Part shown: positions 50,007 through 61,767 of the stretch, one piece after another
Position numbering within the stretch: the stretch's first letter is position 1
How the letters are laid out: each line of letters begins with the position of its first letter
Assembly (NCBI RefSeq): GCF_000330505.1
Contig: NW_004440095.1
Coordinates: 177,386-241,385 of the forward strand
DNA: 64,000 nt
Direction of reading: 5' to 3'
DNA from: Entamoeba invadens IP1
Taxonomy: Eukaryota; Evosea; Mastigamoebida; Endamoebidae
Program-made: the position numbers and the translations under genes
Notes under the pieces: generated by a model
What the model was told of the DNA's origin: nothing
The model's input: the letters and a program-made list of their open reading frames with translations, nothing else
Databases searched by the model: none

Positions 50007-50613
50007 TTTACTGTATTACATTATTGCTTTAAATTTTTATATTTTTTTCATTTTTTTCACAATTTATTTGTTTTTTAGTTTACGATTTGAACTCGTTATT
50101 CTTTTTCATTTTACTACAATTAAAATACACTGTTTAATATATTTTTTATCTAAAAAATAAAAACACTGCTCTTTTTAACAGTATTGGTCTGTTGGGAATT
50201 AGGTAAGTCGGCGAGTTAACAACTTTATCCACTTTTTAACATTGCCAGAGCAATTTAGGACATATAAACTCGAATAGTTCAGAATACCGTTCAAAACACT
50301 TCGAACCAAACTTTTAATATTTTTTTACTAAGTTATCATTGTTTATTTAATTTTTATTTTGTCAAACACATTTTGTGTAAATTTTTGTCAAATGGACAAA
50401 ATTAATAGACAGACAATGCCATAAAACAATAAACGAGTCTGTAAATACTTTGAACAACTTAATATTAACCAATAACAACAAAATCTTATTTAATTAATTT
50501 GGTAAATTAACAGTTTATAATTTTTTGAGAATTATCAATCAAAATTTTTTTAAAATATAAATTAATAATTTAAAACGCCAAAAACATTCTAAAATTAAAA
50601 AACGGATTCGATA
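50007..50613. other. AT-rich region before the pogo-type transposon
   Basis: No gene or repeat recognised. A 62-codon plus frame at 49972-50160 starts inside the inverted repeat and is rich in F and I, so it is not supported. Confidence 0.45.
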
Positions 50614-50615
50614 TA

Positions 50616-50659
50616 CAGTAACCACAGCTAGCTATATGGAAAAAGCTAGCCTTATGGGA
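50616..50659 (+). repeat. Left terminal inverted repeat of the pogo-type element
   Basis: Begins CAGTAACC after a TA dinucleotide. It contains two direct copies of a 16-bp motif (AGCTAGCTATATGGAA at 50626 and AGCTAGCCTTATGGGA at 50644), which are expected transposase-binding sites. Confidence 0.85.
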
Positions 50660-50788
50660 TTGTTTTTGTAATATAGTTTTATTTATTATAACAAATTAAC
50701 AAATCATAGTATATTGTTGAGAACAATGTTTTGAAAATCAGTGATATTTTAAGATTTAATAAAAATAGATCTCGAATAAATCAAACAA

Positions 50789-52753
50789 ATGGATTTTGAT
50801 CATGACTATAAAACGTTCACAGAAGCTGTTATACAAAAAATCCACAACCAAACTTGAGATATTGATTTCGAGCTTCAAAAAACAAAAACAACGCGAGTAA
50901 AAGCATTAAGTTTAGATGAAATCAAAAAATGTATCATTTCAAGTGAAAATAGACGTCTGGCTTTTTTAAAAGTTATAAACAAAGCAAAAGATCTTTTATT
51001 AAAATTAAGTCCTGATTATTTTGTGTGTCAAACAAAAGTTGATCAAATAAAAATGATAAGAAATAAATTTAAAGCTTCAGAAGCAACAATTGGCATATTG
51101 TTCGGATTGACTGATGGTGCAATTCATAATCATTTAATCCAAAAACAGGTACAACCAAGAAGACCAAGTCATTTTACCTTTGAAATGGATGCAGCAATCA
51201 GTCAGATGTTTAAATGTTGTAATGCAAAATCAATTGTTGCTACACCACATGTTGTTGATTTAATATGCCAACAATTCAATCCTTATTTCGACGTCTCTTT
51301 AAATGGAATAGTGAATCATGTTAAACAATTTCACCACAAAACAACCACTATGGCTAGACCAGAAGAGTTAAAAAGGTTGGAATACAACCCAAAAGACTTG
51401 TTGGATAATTACATTAAAATTTCAGAATGGAATGGAACACATCCTGCGTTGTTTTATAATATCGATGAAATAGGATTTAATGAATGAACTGACTCTCGAA
51501 AAGTATGAGTTTTTGTTGATGATAAAACGACAACAACGAATGTTGGAATTTCACGTTCATCAAAACGAAGTACTGTTATAGCGTGTATATCCGCTTCGGG
51601 TAAATTCTGTTCTCCTGCAATAGTAATTCCAAACAAGTACATTGGAGAAGACATTTGTTTAAATTACCCCAAAGTCAAGATTTATTTTACCAACACGGGA
51701 TTTGTTAACAGGTTTATATTTTGTAGTTGGATGTATGACAGCGTGTTGAAGTATATCGTTGAAAAACGGAAAAAGTTGAAACTCAACGAAACAACATGGG
51801 CGGTGATAATCATGGATAATTTTAAAGCTCATTTTGATAGTGATTTGATTGAAATATTTAAATGTAACCACGTCAACATACATTTTTTAGTTCCACATAG
51901 TAGTCATCTCACTCAACCACTTGATTTGTGTTTGTTTGGAATTGTAAAAAAGAATGCAACAACACAAGTTCCCATATTCACAACATTTAAAAGACTACAA
52001 ATACCAACAACCAATCAAACGGCAGGAACTGAATGCCACGAAGAAAATGATGAACTGTGTTGTTTGTTTTCTGAATGGATTAAGTCTCTTGAGGATCCCA
52101 TTTCTACGAAAGCAATAGAAAAGGAAAGAGCACAATGGGGAGCCAGAGTTACAAGCCAGATTTCTAAAGTACTTAGTTCGATATATCAAAAGACGACTTC
52201 TGAGAATATAATTGCTTCTTTTACTAGAGCAGGTTATGTATCTATCATAAAAGACCACTCTATAAAAGTGTACTTTGATATTAAACATGCATCTTTGGTT
52301 CATAAATTGGTGATTCCAATTTTGAGTGATGTCATAATTGACAAATTGACGCCACCACGCGAAAATGTCGTCATGACAACTGCCATTATAGCCAATGAAC
52401 AAACTGTTGTCGACGCAAAAGACGTGTGGACGAAGATCAACAATACATTACAACCGACTTTCGAGGTCGGTTTTCGAATATATAACCAACTTCAAAATTC
52501 ACCACAACTTAATATCGGATTGCCTTTAGATTTGCCACAAAAAAGACAACTACAGCTTAATCTTAGATTATCACCTGATTTCCAACAGCATAATTTTAGT
52601 AGCTATTTGGATTTTGGAACAACGAACAGCAAATTCGTTTCAAAATATGACCTAGAAATATTATCAATGCCGCTTTTTGACAACAATGGTATTAGAAGAC
52701 CTTTTACCATGATGGAACTTGAAGAATTGGGAAATGAAGTTCCAGTAGAATAG
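50789..52753 (+). pseudogene. pogo/Tigger-like DDE transposase, single frame interrupted by three TGA codons
   Basis: One reading frame of 655 codons runs from ATG 50789 to TAG 52751-52753. The only interruptions are TGA at 50855-50857 (codon 23), 51485-51487 (codon 233) and 51506-51508 (codon 240). There is no frameshift and no internal TAA or TAG. The N-terminal part has a helix-turn-helix-like region (IGILFGLTDGAIHNHLIQ), as expected for a DNA-binding domain. The catalytic triad of the DDE_1/pogo class is present: D in NIDEIGF, D in AVIIMDNFKAHFD, and D in LTQPLDLCLFG. The second TGA falls right after IDEIGFNE, where related transposases often carry an aromatic residue. Six tryptophans elsewhere use TGG. 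It is either a lightly decayed gene or one needing TGA readthrough. Confidence 0.85.
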
Positions 52754-52901
52754 TCAAAAACAACGATGAAGTGGTAAATTCCAAAAATAAAATCCCATAA
52801 GTCAAGCGCATGGATTAAACAAGTTATAAATAACACATTCAAAATATACTATATTTTTGTTATTTTAAAATTACGAATAAACTAGAATTAATGAAAAACA
52901 T

Positions 52902-52945
52902 TTCCAGAAGGCAAGCTTTTCCCATAAGGCTAGCTTGAGGGACTG
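52902..52945 (-). repeat. Right terminal inverted repeat of the pogo-type element
   Basis: Read on the minus strand it begins CAGTCCCTCAAGCTAGCC and matches the left end at 33 of 44 positions. The same pair of subterminal motifs is present with 18-bp spacing. It ends against a TA target duplication at 52946-52947. Confidence 0.85.
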
Positions 52946-53089
52946 TAATTGAATCATAGACCATTACACCATTTTAATAATTATAGATAACAACGAATAA
53001 AAACCAAAAAACAAATGTTTTTACTATCACGAAAAAAATAATTAATTATTGCCGTTTCAAATTACGATTCTTCATCTACCAATACAGAC

Positions 53090-56000
53090 ATGTTCAATCA
53101 TTCATTTCTCTATATTTTTGTTATTTTCAGTGTTTGTAAAAGTGAAAGTGGTTGGTGTGAAGATTCAGGAGTGATCACTTATTTTACTTCCACCCAAAGT
53201 TGTTTAAAAAACAATTGGGATGTTGTTCCGAATGAAGAAGGTTACAATTTCACACTTCAAAGTGGGTGTTGTTCCTCCCCAATAATGACGTTTGAAGAAA
53301 CTGCCTTTAATGAATATGTTGTTCGAAAATTTGAATTTAAACCTTCTGTGTTACTAAAATATTTATTTGTCAGAGAGGCAAACATGAATGTCAGAATTTA
53401 TTTGGTAGAGCTCAATCGACCAGAAAATTTGTTTGTATCTTTTGGTTGTTTTAATAACGAAGGATATTGCAGGACAACTATAAATGATTCTTGGAGACCA
53501 ACAATAGTTTTAAGGACACAAGGGATTTCTTTGTTTTCTGATATTGATCAGTATTTCTGGATAATGATATTCAGAACAACAGCACGAATTGCTTATTTAT
53601 TTATTGATGGAAACGTGATGCAAACTGTTAATATTCAATTCAGAACAACAGAATATGTTGGGGATCCATTTACAAAGGGAAGATATCTATTCACTGGAAA
53701 ATCAAAAGAAGAGAGTATTGGTTTTTATTTGTCTTCTTTGGAGCCGTTAGCAAAAGAAGTGTGTGATAGAAATGGGTTTAAACGATTTTTATATTTTAAT
53801 ACAAATGAAACTACAAATACGTCAAATTTGAAAAATAAGACTTGTTATTGTAATGCAGAGAATGAAAGTATTACATGGGAAAATGTAAATACATTCCCAG
53901 ATTGTAGATACAACAGTTCATTATTTGATTTGAATTTAACAGCGATTGGCGAGAGTAGAAGTGAAAGTGAAGATATCAATATTTATCTTAATGTTACTCA
54001 ATGGTTTTCAATCATTTTTAAAACAAATAGAAAATACATATTAAATGGAATTGATGTAAGTGTAAACACAATTTATTTTGACACTCTGGAAATATTAGAA
54101 AATGAAGATATTATATTTAATTTAAATTGTAATATATCAATTTTGAAAGTAACTTCTATTGGGAAATTTTACTTCAAAAAGAATCTCATAATTAATACAC
54201 AAATTTTAATATCGGAACCCAATTTTACAAACAAAATATTGTTTACTTTGGATGGAAATTTTACTGAAGTTAAGACGTCACTTTTATCCAAATGTGGGAA
54301 ACGAGTGTATTTGACAAAAAGTGTGTGTAACATGTGTCTTTGTAATTACACTGAAAATAATGTATGGGAACCTTCAGGGTATGATGGAATAAATCGAGGG
54401 GACTGCTTTAACAACACTACACAAATAACTTTGACTCTTCAAATTCTCTCATCACAAATGAATGAAAATTTAACTACACAAACTTGGAACAGAATTGAGA
54501 TTATGTTAAAGATGTGAATGTCACTTTCACTTCAAATGTTACAACAAAACACTTTCACTGCACAAATGTGCCACTTTTAATGTACCACTGAAAATCACTT
54601 CATCAATCGAGTTTTACACTAATGGGTATATTAAAATGACTTCAAAATATTCTTTAACAATTGGCGAAGGTGTCACAATAAATCTTAATAATATGACAAC
54701 AAATGGGGATAAAACGGGTCTTATTCAAATTCAAAAAGGTGGTATATTTATATCAGACACAATAAATATAAAAGTCAATTTTAACAATTATCAAGACAAT
54801 TATATCAACTTGATTTCATTTCAAGAAGTTCAAAATTCATCTTCAACACCTTTGTTTAATAAATTACTTGGAGGGAAATTATATCGATCTTATCTAAACT
54901 CTAACAATGTTGATACAACCGTTACATGTACTTATATCAGTGGAAACTTTGATGATTACAACAGTTATGACAATCAAGTCCTACACTGTCCACCATCCTC
55001 TGTTAATTCAACAATTGTAATACAAAACACAAAACTCGAACAAAACATCAATTTTATTGGAGTATTTATGCAAAACACAACGCAACTTGATTTTATTAAA
55101 AAATACACTTTTACTTCTAAATTTAAAGAACAAAATGAAAACTTAATTTATATTAACAACTCTTCAAAAAATGGCGAAAACATTGAAATCTCACAAATGA
55201 GTAAGAAGTGGATTTTAGGTTCTAAATTTGGGTTTACTACTACAACAAAATTATCAAAAAGGAGATGAGGAAAACAACCGATACTTATAAAATGGTGTCA
55301 TTCAATGAAGAAAACCAATGTTTGCTTTTTTATCCCAATTTAAAAGATGGAAGTTGTCATTTATGTAAAAATGACTCATATTTATCAAGTGGAAATTGCG
55401 AAGTTATAAGTTCAAAATGTATAACATTATACAAAAAACAAACTTCAGATGTTTGTGAAGCTTGTGAAACTGGAAGCGAAGTTGATAAATATCAATGTTT
55501 ACCATGCCCGACTAATTGTCTTCATTGTGCCAAAGGAAAATGTGTTTTATGTGATAAAGAGTATATTGTTGACGTCAATCGAAACTGCGAAAAGGTATTA
55601 GTTTATGATGATAATTCGTTATTAATAATATCAGGTAAAACAATCAAATGCAATATTGGATATTTTATTAAATCAAATAAGTGTGAAAATTGTGGTGAAA
55701 ATTGTATTAATTGTAACAATGAAAGTTCTTGTAAAATATGTGATTCAAAAAGTTTATTGAAAAATGGAGTTTGCACTTTACAAAACAGAGTTATTCTTTC
55801 AAACAACAACAATTTAATTGTATGTGAAAATGGTTATTACAATATAGAAAATACGTGTCAAAGTTGTTCAAACAAATATGGCGAATTGTGTTCCCTTTGG
55901 GATACACACAATTGTCTTAAATGTACATTAAATGGAGTTATTAATAATGAAGGAAAATGCATTGAACTAATACAAAGTAGTTGTATTCAAACATCAAACA

Positions 56001-58192
56001 GTTTTTGTAATGGCTGTAAACAAGTCTCTAATTTTATTAATGATAGTGGAGTGTGCACTTCAAATTCCAATTGTTTGTTTTCAAATAAAAATGAAAAATG
56101 TTTGCTCTGTGAAAACAATACTTTTTATGATAATACATCCATGTGTGTTTCATTGACAAATCAAGAAGAAAATTGTGATCGAATGAATAAAGAACAAGAT
56201 CGATGTATTCATTGTTTAACAGGTTATTTTGTATCAAATTATCACTGTGAAAATTGTTCTGAAAATTGTTTGGATTGTCTTGATTTTTCAACGTGTCTTT
56301 CGTGCACTGAAAATCACTTTTTAAAATATGGAAAGTGTTTTTCAAATTCGGAAGTCATCACCAATTGCAAAAAGCTTTTACCATCAAAATCAATTTGTGC
56401 GTTTTGTGAGAGTCATTTTTTCAGAAACGCCGAAGGTGAGTGCAAAAATTGCATTGAAAATTGCAATGAGTGCAACACTGAAAAAACATGTTTAAGTTGT
56501 TTTACAAATTATTTTTTACTCACAAATAACACACAGTGTATTTCATATGATTTACTTGTAAATTGCGAATTTAAAAGTCAAAGTGGATGTTTAAAATGTT
56601 CAACTGGTTTTTACCAACAAAATCAGTTTTGTGTCTCCTGTAACTCAACAACTTTTAATTGTTCCACTTGTGGAACAACTGGAATATGCACTTCATGTGT
56701 AGAAGATTATGTCTTGATAGACTCCAAATGTTACTCGAAAAGTTCAATTGAAAATTGTGTTGAAGTGACAAACTCTAAATGCACGAAATGCACTTTTTGG
56801 CACACGCCAAATTACTCAAACACGTCTTGCCATACAAAAGTAGTGTGGTGGGTGATATTGATTGGAGTGATATTTGTTCTCATCATCTTAACTATCGTTG
56901 TATCATTCGTGTTATTTTTCTCTGTTAAAATTTCTCATCATTATCAAACCAAAAAAGTATATGAGAATATGTGTATTTTCGATGTCAGAAAGTCGAACAT
57001 TCGATTCACCGAAACTTCAATTGCCAACGTTTTTGTGAACAAAAATGAAATTGAATTTGAAGGAAAAAACGACGAGGAAGCAATTCCAGTCGACAGAGAG
57101 TCGCGTGAGTTATTTTGTGTTGGCAATTTTGGAAAGAACACAATAAAAGTGCAATTTTCGTCCAAGGAAGACACAGAAAAATATTCCATTCGAACTGAAC
57201 CACTTGTGATTACTTTAAAAAAGAACAAAGCAATCGAATTTGAAATATTTATTCAACCAAAATGTTCGTGTAAAATTGAAGATAAAATCACATTGTTTTC
57301 TGTTGATTTTAAAAGTGGAATCACTGCAGAAACTCCAATTAATTTGGTTGCTATAACTCAGATATCAACCAAGTTGGATTATGAAGAATTAAATGAAGAC
57401 AAAAAACTTGGTGAAGGTGGTTTTGGCATAGTTTACAAAGGGACTTTCAGAGGAAATTTTGTAGCCATCAAAAAGATGAAATTGACTATTTTAGATGATC
57501 AAAATAAAGAATTTGAAAATGAGGTATCGATGCTTGACAAATTTAGAAATGAGTATATCGTCCATTTCTATGGTGCTGTATTTATACCAAATAAAATGTG
57601 TATGGTCACAGAATTTGCCGAATTTGGGTCTTTACAAGATTTAATGAATCATAAAATTAGTGAAGAAGTTACAATGAAACTCCGACTGAAAATTATGTTG
57701 GATGCAGCAAAGGGAATAAGTTATTTACATGAAAATGGGATATTACACAGAGATATTAAGCCAGATAATATTCTTGCATTCTCACTTGATGTAAACGAAA
57801 AAGTCAATGCAAAATTGACTGATTTTGGAAGCGCTAGAAATGTAAATTTGTTGATGACTAACATGACTTTCACAAAGGGAATTGGGTCTCCAAAGTATAT
57901 GGCGCCTGAAGTATTGGAACAAATGAAATATAAGAAGAGTGCTGATATATATTCATTTGCTATAACTATGTTCGAATGCTTTGGATGGAAGGAAGCTTAT
58001 CCAATTGACACGTTCAAATATACATGGAAAATAGCAGAATTTGTAATAAGTGGTAATCGATTAAAAAAACGTCAAGAAACGCCGACAGAATGTTACGAAA
58101 TTATTCAAAGTTGTTGGGATCAAAATCCAAAAGAAAGGTTACAGATAAATGGAGTTGTGGATCGTCTTCAAAACTGTTCTGATTTATTTTAA
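53090..58192 (+). pseudogene. Transmembrane TKL receptor-like kinase gene broken by three frameshifts
   Basis: Looks like one Entamoeba transmembrane-kinase (TMK) gene in four frame segments. 53090 to about 54500 starts with a signal peptide (MFNHSFLYIFVIFSVCKSES) and a long ectodomain. About 54500-54590 is a second frame, about 54565-55260 a third, and about 55250-58192 returns to the first. The last segment (975 codons) holds some 500 residues of CxxC-rich growth-factor-receptor-type repeats (CENCGENCINC, CLDCLDFSTCLSC), one membrane helix (WWVILIGVIFVLIILTIVV), then a tyrosine-kinase-like (TKL) domain. The kinase domain is intact: GEGGFGIVYKG, AIKK, HRDIKPDN, DFG in LTDFGSARN, and APE. Breaks may be true decay or base-calling errors at A-runs. 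Such kinases are thought to sense environment or prey surfaces. Confidence 0.8.
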
Positions 58193-59097
58193 ATTGCTTT
58201 TATCATTTTTTATAAATGTAAACTAAATCAGCAATAATTTTAGTTGTAAAATAAATAATTTAATTTTTTGTAGTTTATATAAATTAAAAAATGAATTATT
58301 AAACTAATAAAAAATTTAGAGTTGATGGGAAAAAGTACAACTCCATTTTGTGTGTTTACCTGACGGTGTTTGAAATTCAAATTCGTTGTTTAAAATAAAT
58401 TGTACCAAAGTGCTACATTTAAGTTTTTGATTGATGAATTGTGTTGGATCGACTATAAAATTGACCTGATGATTTGTTTAAAAATTAATAATGCGTTCTT
58501 TTTATTGCGAATTTGAAACGTCGATTTTTTTAAAGTGAATTAAAAAAATTCAACCAAAAGTTGTTTTATTTTCCATTGTTTGAATCTACAGGTATTTTTA
58601 TTTTTTTTAATTCTTTTGTTTTGGGCGTCTTGAATTTTTGCTTTTCAGTATTTCGAGATCAAACTAGTATTATTTTTAAATATTTTGCAAAAAATAACAG
58701 TCAAATAAATTTGTTTTAGGTATAATTTGGTTAAGTCATACCTTAATTGGAATTAAGTTTTTTAATTTGGCAAAAATATTTTTTTTAAAACGTTATAATA
58801 AACTAAATTGTTTTTAAACTGGGAAAAATAAACTTTTTGAATTGAATTATTCATTTTATAATTAAAAAAAATCACACAATAAAAAAACAAAATTAAAATC
58901 ATCAATTAATATATATTATATATAAACGATGATTGTCAAACCCACTTTTACTGTAAATATATTATAATATCAAGGTAATATTGATATGAATATAAAAAAC
59001 TTAAAGTGTGTTAAATGTCTTTAACAATTAATTTTTTATTTATTTTGTTGTTTATTAATTGTAATTATAATGGCATGTTGTAAATGTATCACATGTT
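58193..59097. other. AT-rich intergenic region
   Basis: Spacer of 0.9 kb between the TMK gene and the Mutator-like element. No gene, RNA or repeat recognised. Confidence 0.5.
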
Positions 59098-59106
59098 GTA
59101 TCATAT

Positions 59107-59406
59107 GGTGTCCAGACATAATAATGTTGGCAAAAAATAATGTATGACAAAATAATGTTGGCAATAATAACAATTCAACAAAAGTTCATTTGAATTCAAC
59201 AATTAATTAAATACACACTTTAAAAAAACATTTTTAAATCTATTTTAATAAATAATCATTCAGTTAATAGAACTCAATTCAATATCAATTTTGTAGTTTT
59301 TAGGTCAATTTCCCGATAAAATATAACATTAAAACCATATTAAAATGCATTTGGTAGTTATAAACTTAATTAATACAACAGAAATAAACATCTTGTGTTT
59401 AAACAA
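59107..59406 (+). repeat. Left terminal inverted repeat of the MULE (tip duplicated)
   Basis: About 300 bp, matching the right repeat almost base for base from GACAAAATAATGTTGG (59146 onward) inward to GTTTAAACAA. The outer 40 bp hold an extra copy of the tip with two base changes, absent from the right end. Confidence 0.85.
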
Positions 59407-59767
59407 GTTTTAATACTGTACTCAGCTAATTTTAAGTTAAAGATGTTCTTAAAACAATTTTATTAAAGGAATTTGGATGAAAAAACGTTACTTTCAGATC
59501 AACCAAACACTGCTTATTAAAAAAATTACATAATATGCTTAAACCAAAAATCGCAATAAATTACGAACTTATAAAATTTCACTCATTTTCAAACAAAAAA
59601 CGATTAATAATTAGTAATAAATTTGTATAATTATTTTAATTATTTGTAATCATAAAAATTCAATTTGATTTTTTCTAAACCTAATTAAATGTTATTATTA
59701 AAATTATCATTTCTTTGGTTTTAATTCTTTGCGTTTTTTGGCCAATCTTTTTCTCTCAATTTGAATA

Positions 59768-61413
59768 TCATGAATCGTTTTTCTTTTTTGGTAATTGTTT
59801 TCTTAACAGCAATAATAGTATTTTTAGATGAGGTGTTATTTTTTGTTGTATTATCGATTCTTCTCCAATTTGTATTGGAGTTTCGATTTCCATCGAACAA
59901 TCATCACTCAATAAAGGTATTGTATTACATTCTTTATAAGTTTCATCGTGATCGACATAAGAAATGCCATACATGTTCAAATCTAAAGTCAAATCATTTT
60001 TCGTTACATCAATAGATTCGTCTTTTTTTCTTTGGAATCCACGCACCCGCTTCATCTTCGTTGTGCAATTCCACGTTCTCGAAGTTGTTCTTGTGTAACA
60101 AAAACAATTCAATGCAAATAAAAGAATTAATGAACTCACACAGTGTCAGACTCTCATTGTAAAAACTTTCGGTCAATTGTCTGATTTGCTTGTTTTTTGG
60201 ACAAAGATGCTTTTAGTTTCATGTTTTTTCCTTCTATCATTTGTTTAATTTGAACAATAACGGAATTTTCATGTTTAGCAAGAACTAACAACAACTTTTC
60301 AAGTGAAGGTTTCGGAGTGTTCAACTTCTTTATTAAAGAAGAGTGGAATGATTCGCTTCTATTATCCGTTCTTACATCTCTATTATATTGACTCCAATAA
60401 CATATTGGGAAATTTCCATTAATCCACACTCGTTCAAAGTACTCATAGAGTTTTATTAACAACACAAAAACATTTTCTTGAAATTTAAAAATGTTATTAT
60501 AAATAACACTTTTAAATTTTGCAAAAAGTGGTCTGATATCATTTTCTTTAAAAATGGTATTATCATCAACCATTTCATTACCAACTTCTCATTGGTTCCT
60601 TCGATATAAAACGGTGCAAGCCCAAAATTTACAATTTTGCGCCAAACACATTGGCAAAAGTGAAACATGCAACAATGGACATCACAATTAAACGACTCTA
60701 ATACATTTAAAACCGCATTTTCAAAGTCACTCAATGTTGATGTCTCATTTGTAAACAACAACTTGCCAAAAATACTATGGTGTGTTTCTTGTAATACGGC
60801 AAACAAGTTGAGATAGTCTTCCATTCTTCTTCGTTTTGTTAAACAATAGTACAAAGGAAAACACTGACCATTTGAGAGTAAACAGTGTATTGTGTATATT
60901 TGACTAAACTCTTCTGGATAAGAAGCAACCGTTCCGTCCATGCACAAACAGTATATTTTTCTATTTTCAACAATTTTATTTTCAAACGACTAGCAAATTC
61001 TTCGGTTTGTCTATACAAATATTTGTCTTCTTGATGTAATATATTGTCCAACTCTCTATCAATCACAGTTTTCTTTATTCTATTTGTTTATCTTGTAATA
61101 GTACTTTTTCTTGAATTAACAGTGACCATATCTGGTAATAAGTCGACAATCGTATTAGTTGATAACATTAAAATTGCTTTTTCTTCAACGTTTGTTTTTA
61201 ACAAAATTTTCTTTTCGTATTTTCAATTGCCATGTGTTTTTGGTGGTAATGTTGAATTAAAGTTGTATTGACGAAACGAAAAGATTTAAATAACACTGTC
61301 CCGTTGATGCTTTCCTGTTCGGTGATTTGTATTTTGACTGGATAGCCTTTACTTTTGCACTTGTAAATATCACCATAATCCCAATTAAATACATAATTAT
61401 CTACAACAGGCAA
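59768..61413 (-). pseudogene. MULE transposase remnant, several frameshifts
   Basis: Frame fragments in order on the minus strand: 61413-61198, 61066-60839, 60947-60456, 60573-60154 and 60139-59768. The first has an N-terminal zinc-finger-like pattern (CKSKGYP...HYHQKHM), compatible with FLYWCH fingers found in MULE transposases. The third carries the MULE catalytic domain: MCMDGTVASYP with the first aspartate, QIYTIHCLL, PLYYCLTKRRRMEDYL, TLSDFENAVLNVL with the second acidic site, and CMFHFCQCVWRKI. The fourth continues with FPICYWSQYNRDVRTDNRSE, typical of the region after the DDE. At least three frame changes lie between fragments (near 60950, 60575 and 60150), so it is not functional as read. 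Mobilisation would need a transposase from elsewhere. Confidence 0.8.
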
Positions 61414-61488
61414 TTCTCTATATTTGCCATTTTTTGTTTTTTCTGGCTAGTTTGTTTCCCGAGCATAAATTTTAATCGGTTTATTAAT

Positions 61489-61758
61489 TTGTTTAAACAC
61501 AAGATGTTTATTTCTGTTGTATTAATTAAGTTTATAACTACCAAATGCATTTTAATATGGTTTTAATGTTATATTTTATCGGGAAATTGACCTAAAAACT
61601 ACAAAATTGATATTGAATTGAGTTCTATTAATTGAATGATTATTTATTAAAATAGATTTAAAAATGTTTTTTTTAAAGTGTGTATTTAATTAATTGTTGA
61701 ATTCAAATGAACTTTTGTTGAATTGTTATTATTGCCAACATTATTTTGTCCTGTCGTC
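61489..61758 (-). repeat. Right terminal inverted repeat of the MULE
   Basis: About 270 bp, reverse complement of the left repeat, running from TTGTTTAAAC inward edge to the tip GACGACAGGACAAAATAATG (minus-strand reading). High identity between the two ends suggests a recent insertion relative to the amount of transposase decay. Confidence 0.85.
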
Positions 61759-61767
61759 GTATCATAT

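Larger units (their letters stand above)
50614..52947 (+). mobile_element. pogo/Tigger-type DNA transposon (Tc1/mariner superfamily), structurally complete
   Basis: An element of 2330 bp (50616-52945) flanked on both sides by TA, the Tc1/mariner target duplication (50614-50615 and 52946-52947). The terminal inverted repeats begin CAGT, as in pogo. Over 44 bp the left end (50616-50659) and the reverse complement of the right end (52902-52945) agree at 33 positions. Each end holds two copies of an AGCTAGCC(T/A)TATGGGA-like motif spaced 18 bp, probably transposase-binding sites. One transposase frame fills most of the interior (50789-52753). Confidence 0.9.
59098..61767 (-). mobile_element. Mutator-like element (MULE) with 9-bp target duplication and long terminal inverted repeats
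   Basis: The direct repeat GTATCATAT at 59098-59106 and 61759-61767 is a perfect 9-bp duplication, the MULE size. Between them lie 2652 bp (59107-61758). The ends are near-identical inverted repeats: left about 59107-59406, right about 61489-61758. The left repeat is longer because a 31-32-bp unit with GACA(T/A)AATAATGTTGGCAA is duplicated at its tip. The interior carries a decayed transposase on the minus strand. Confidence 0.9.

Noticed and set aside
50789..52753. Host-wide reassignment of TGA to tryptophan
   Set aside because: Utp14, alpha-SNAP and the DUF2009 gene all end properly at TGA at family-typical positions.
59768..60139. Separate small gene on the minus strand at the left side of the MULE
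   Set aside because: It follows the transposase fragments in order inside the element and is best read as the decayed transposase C-terminus.
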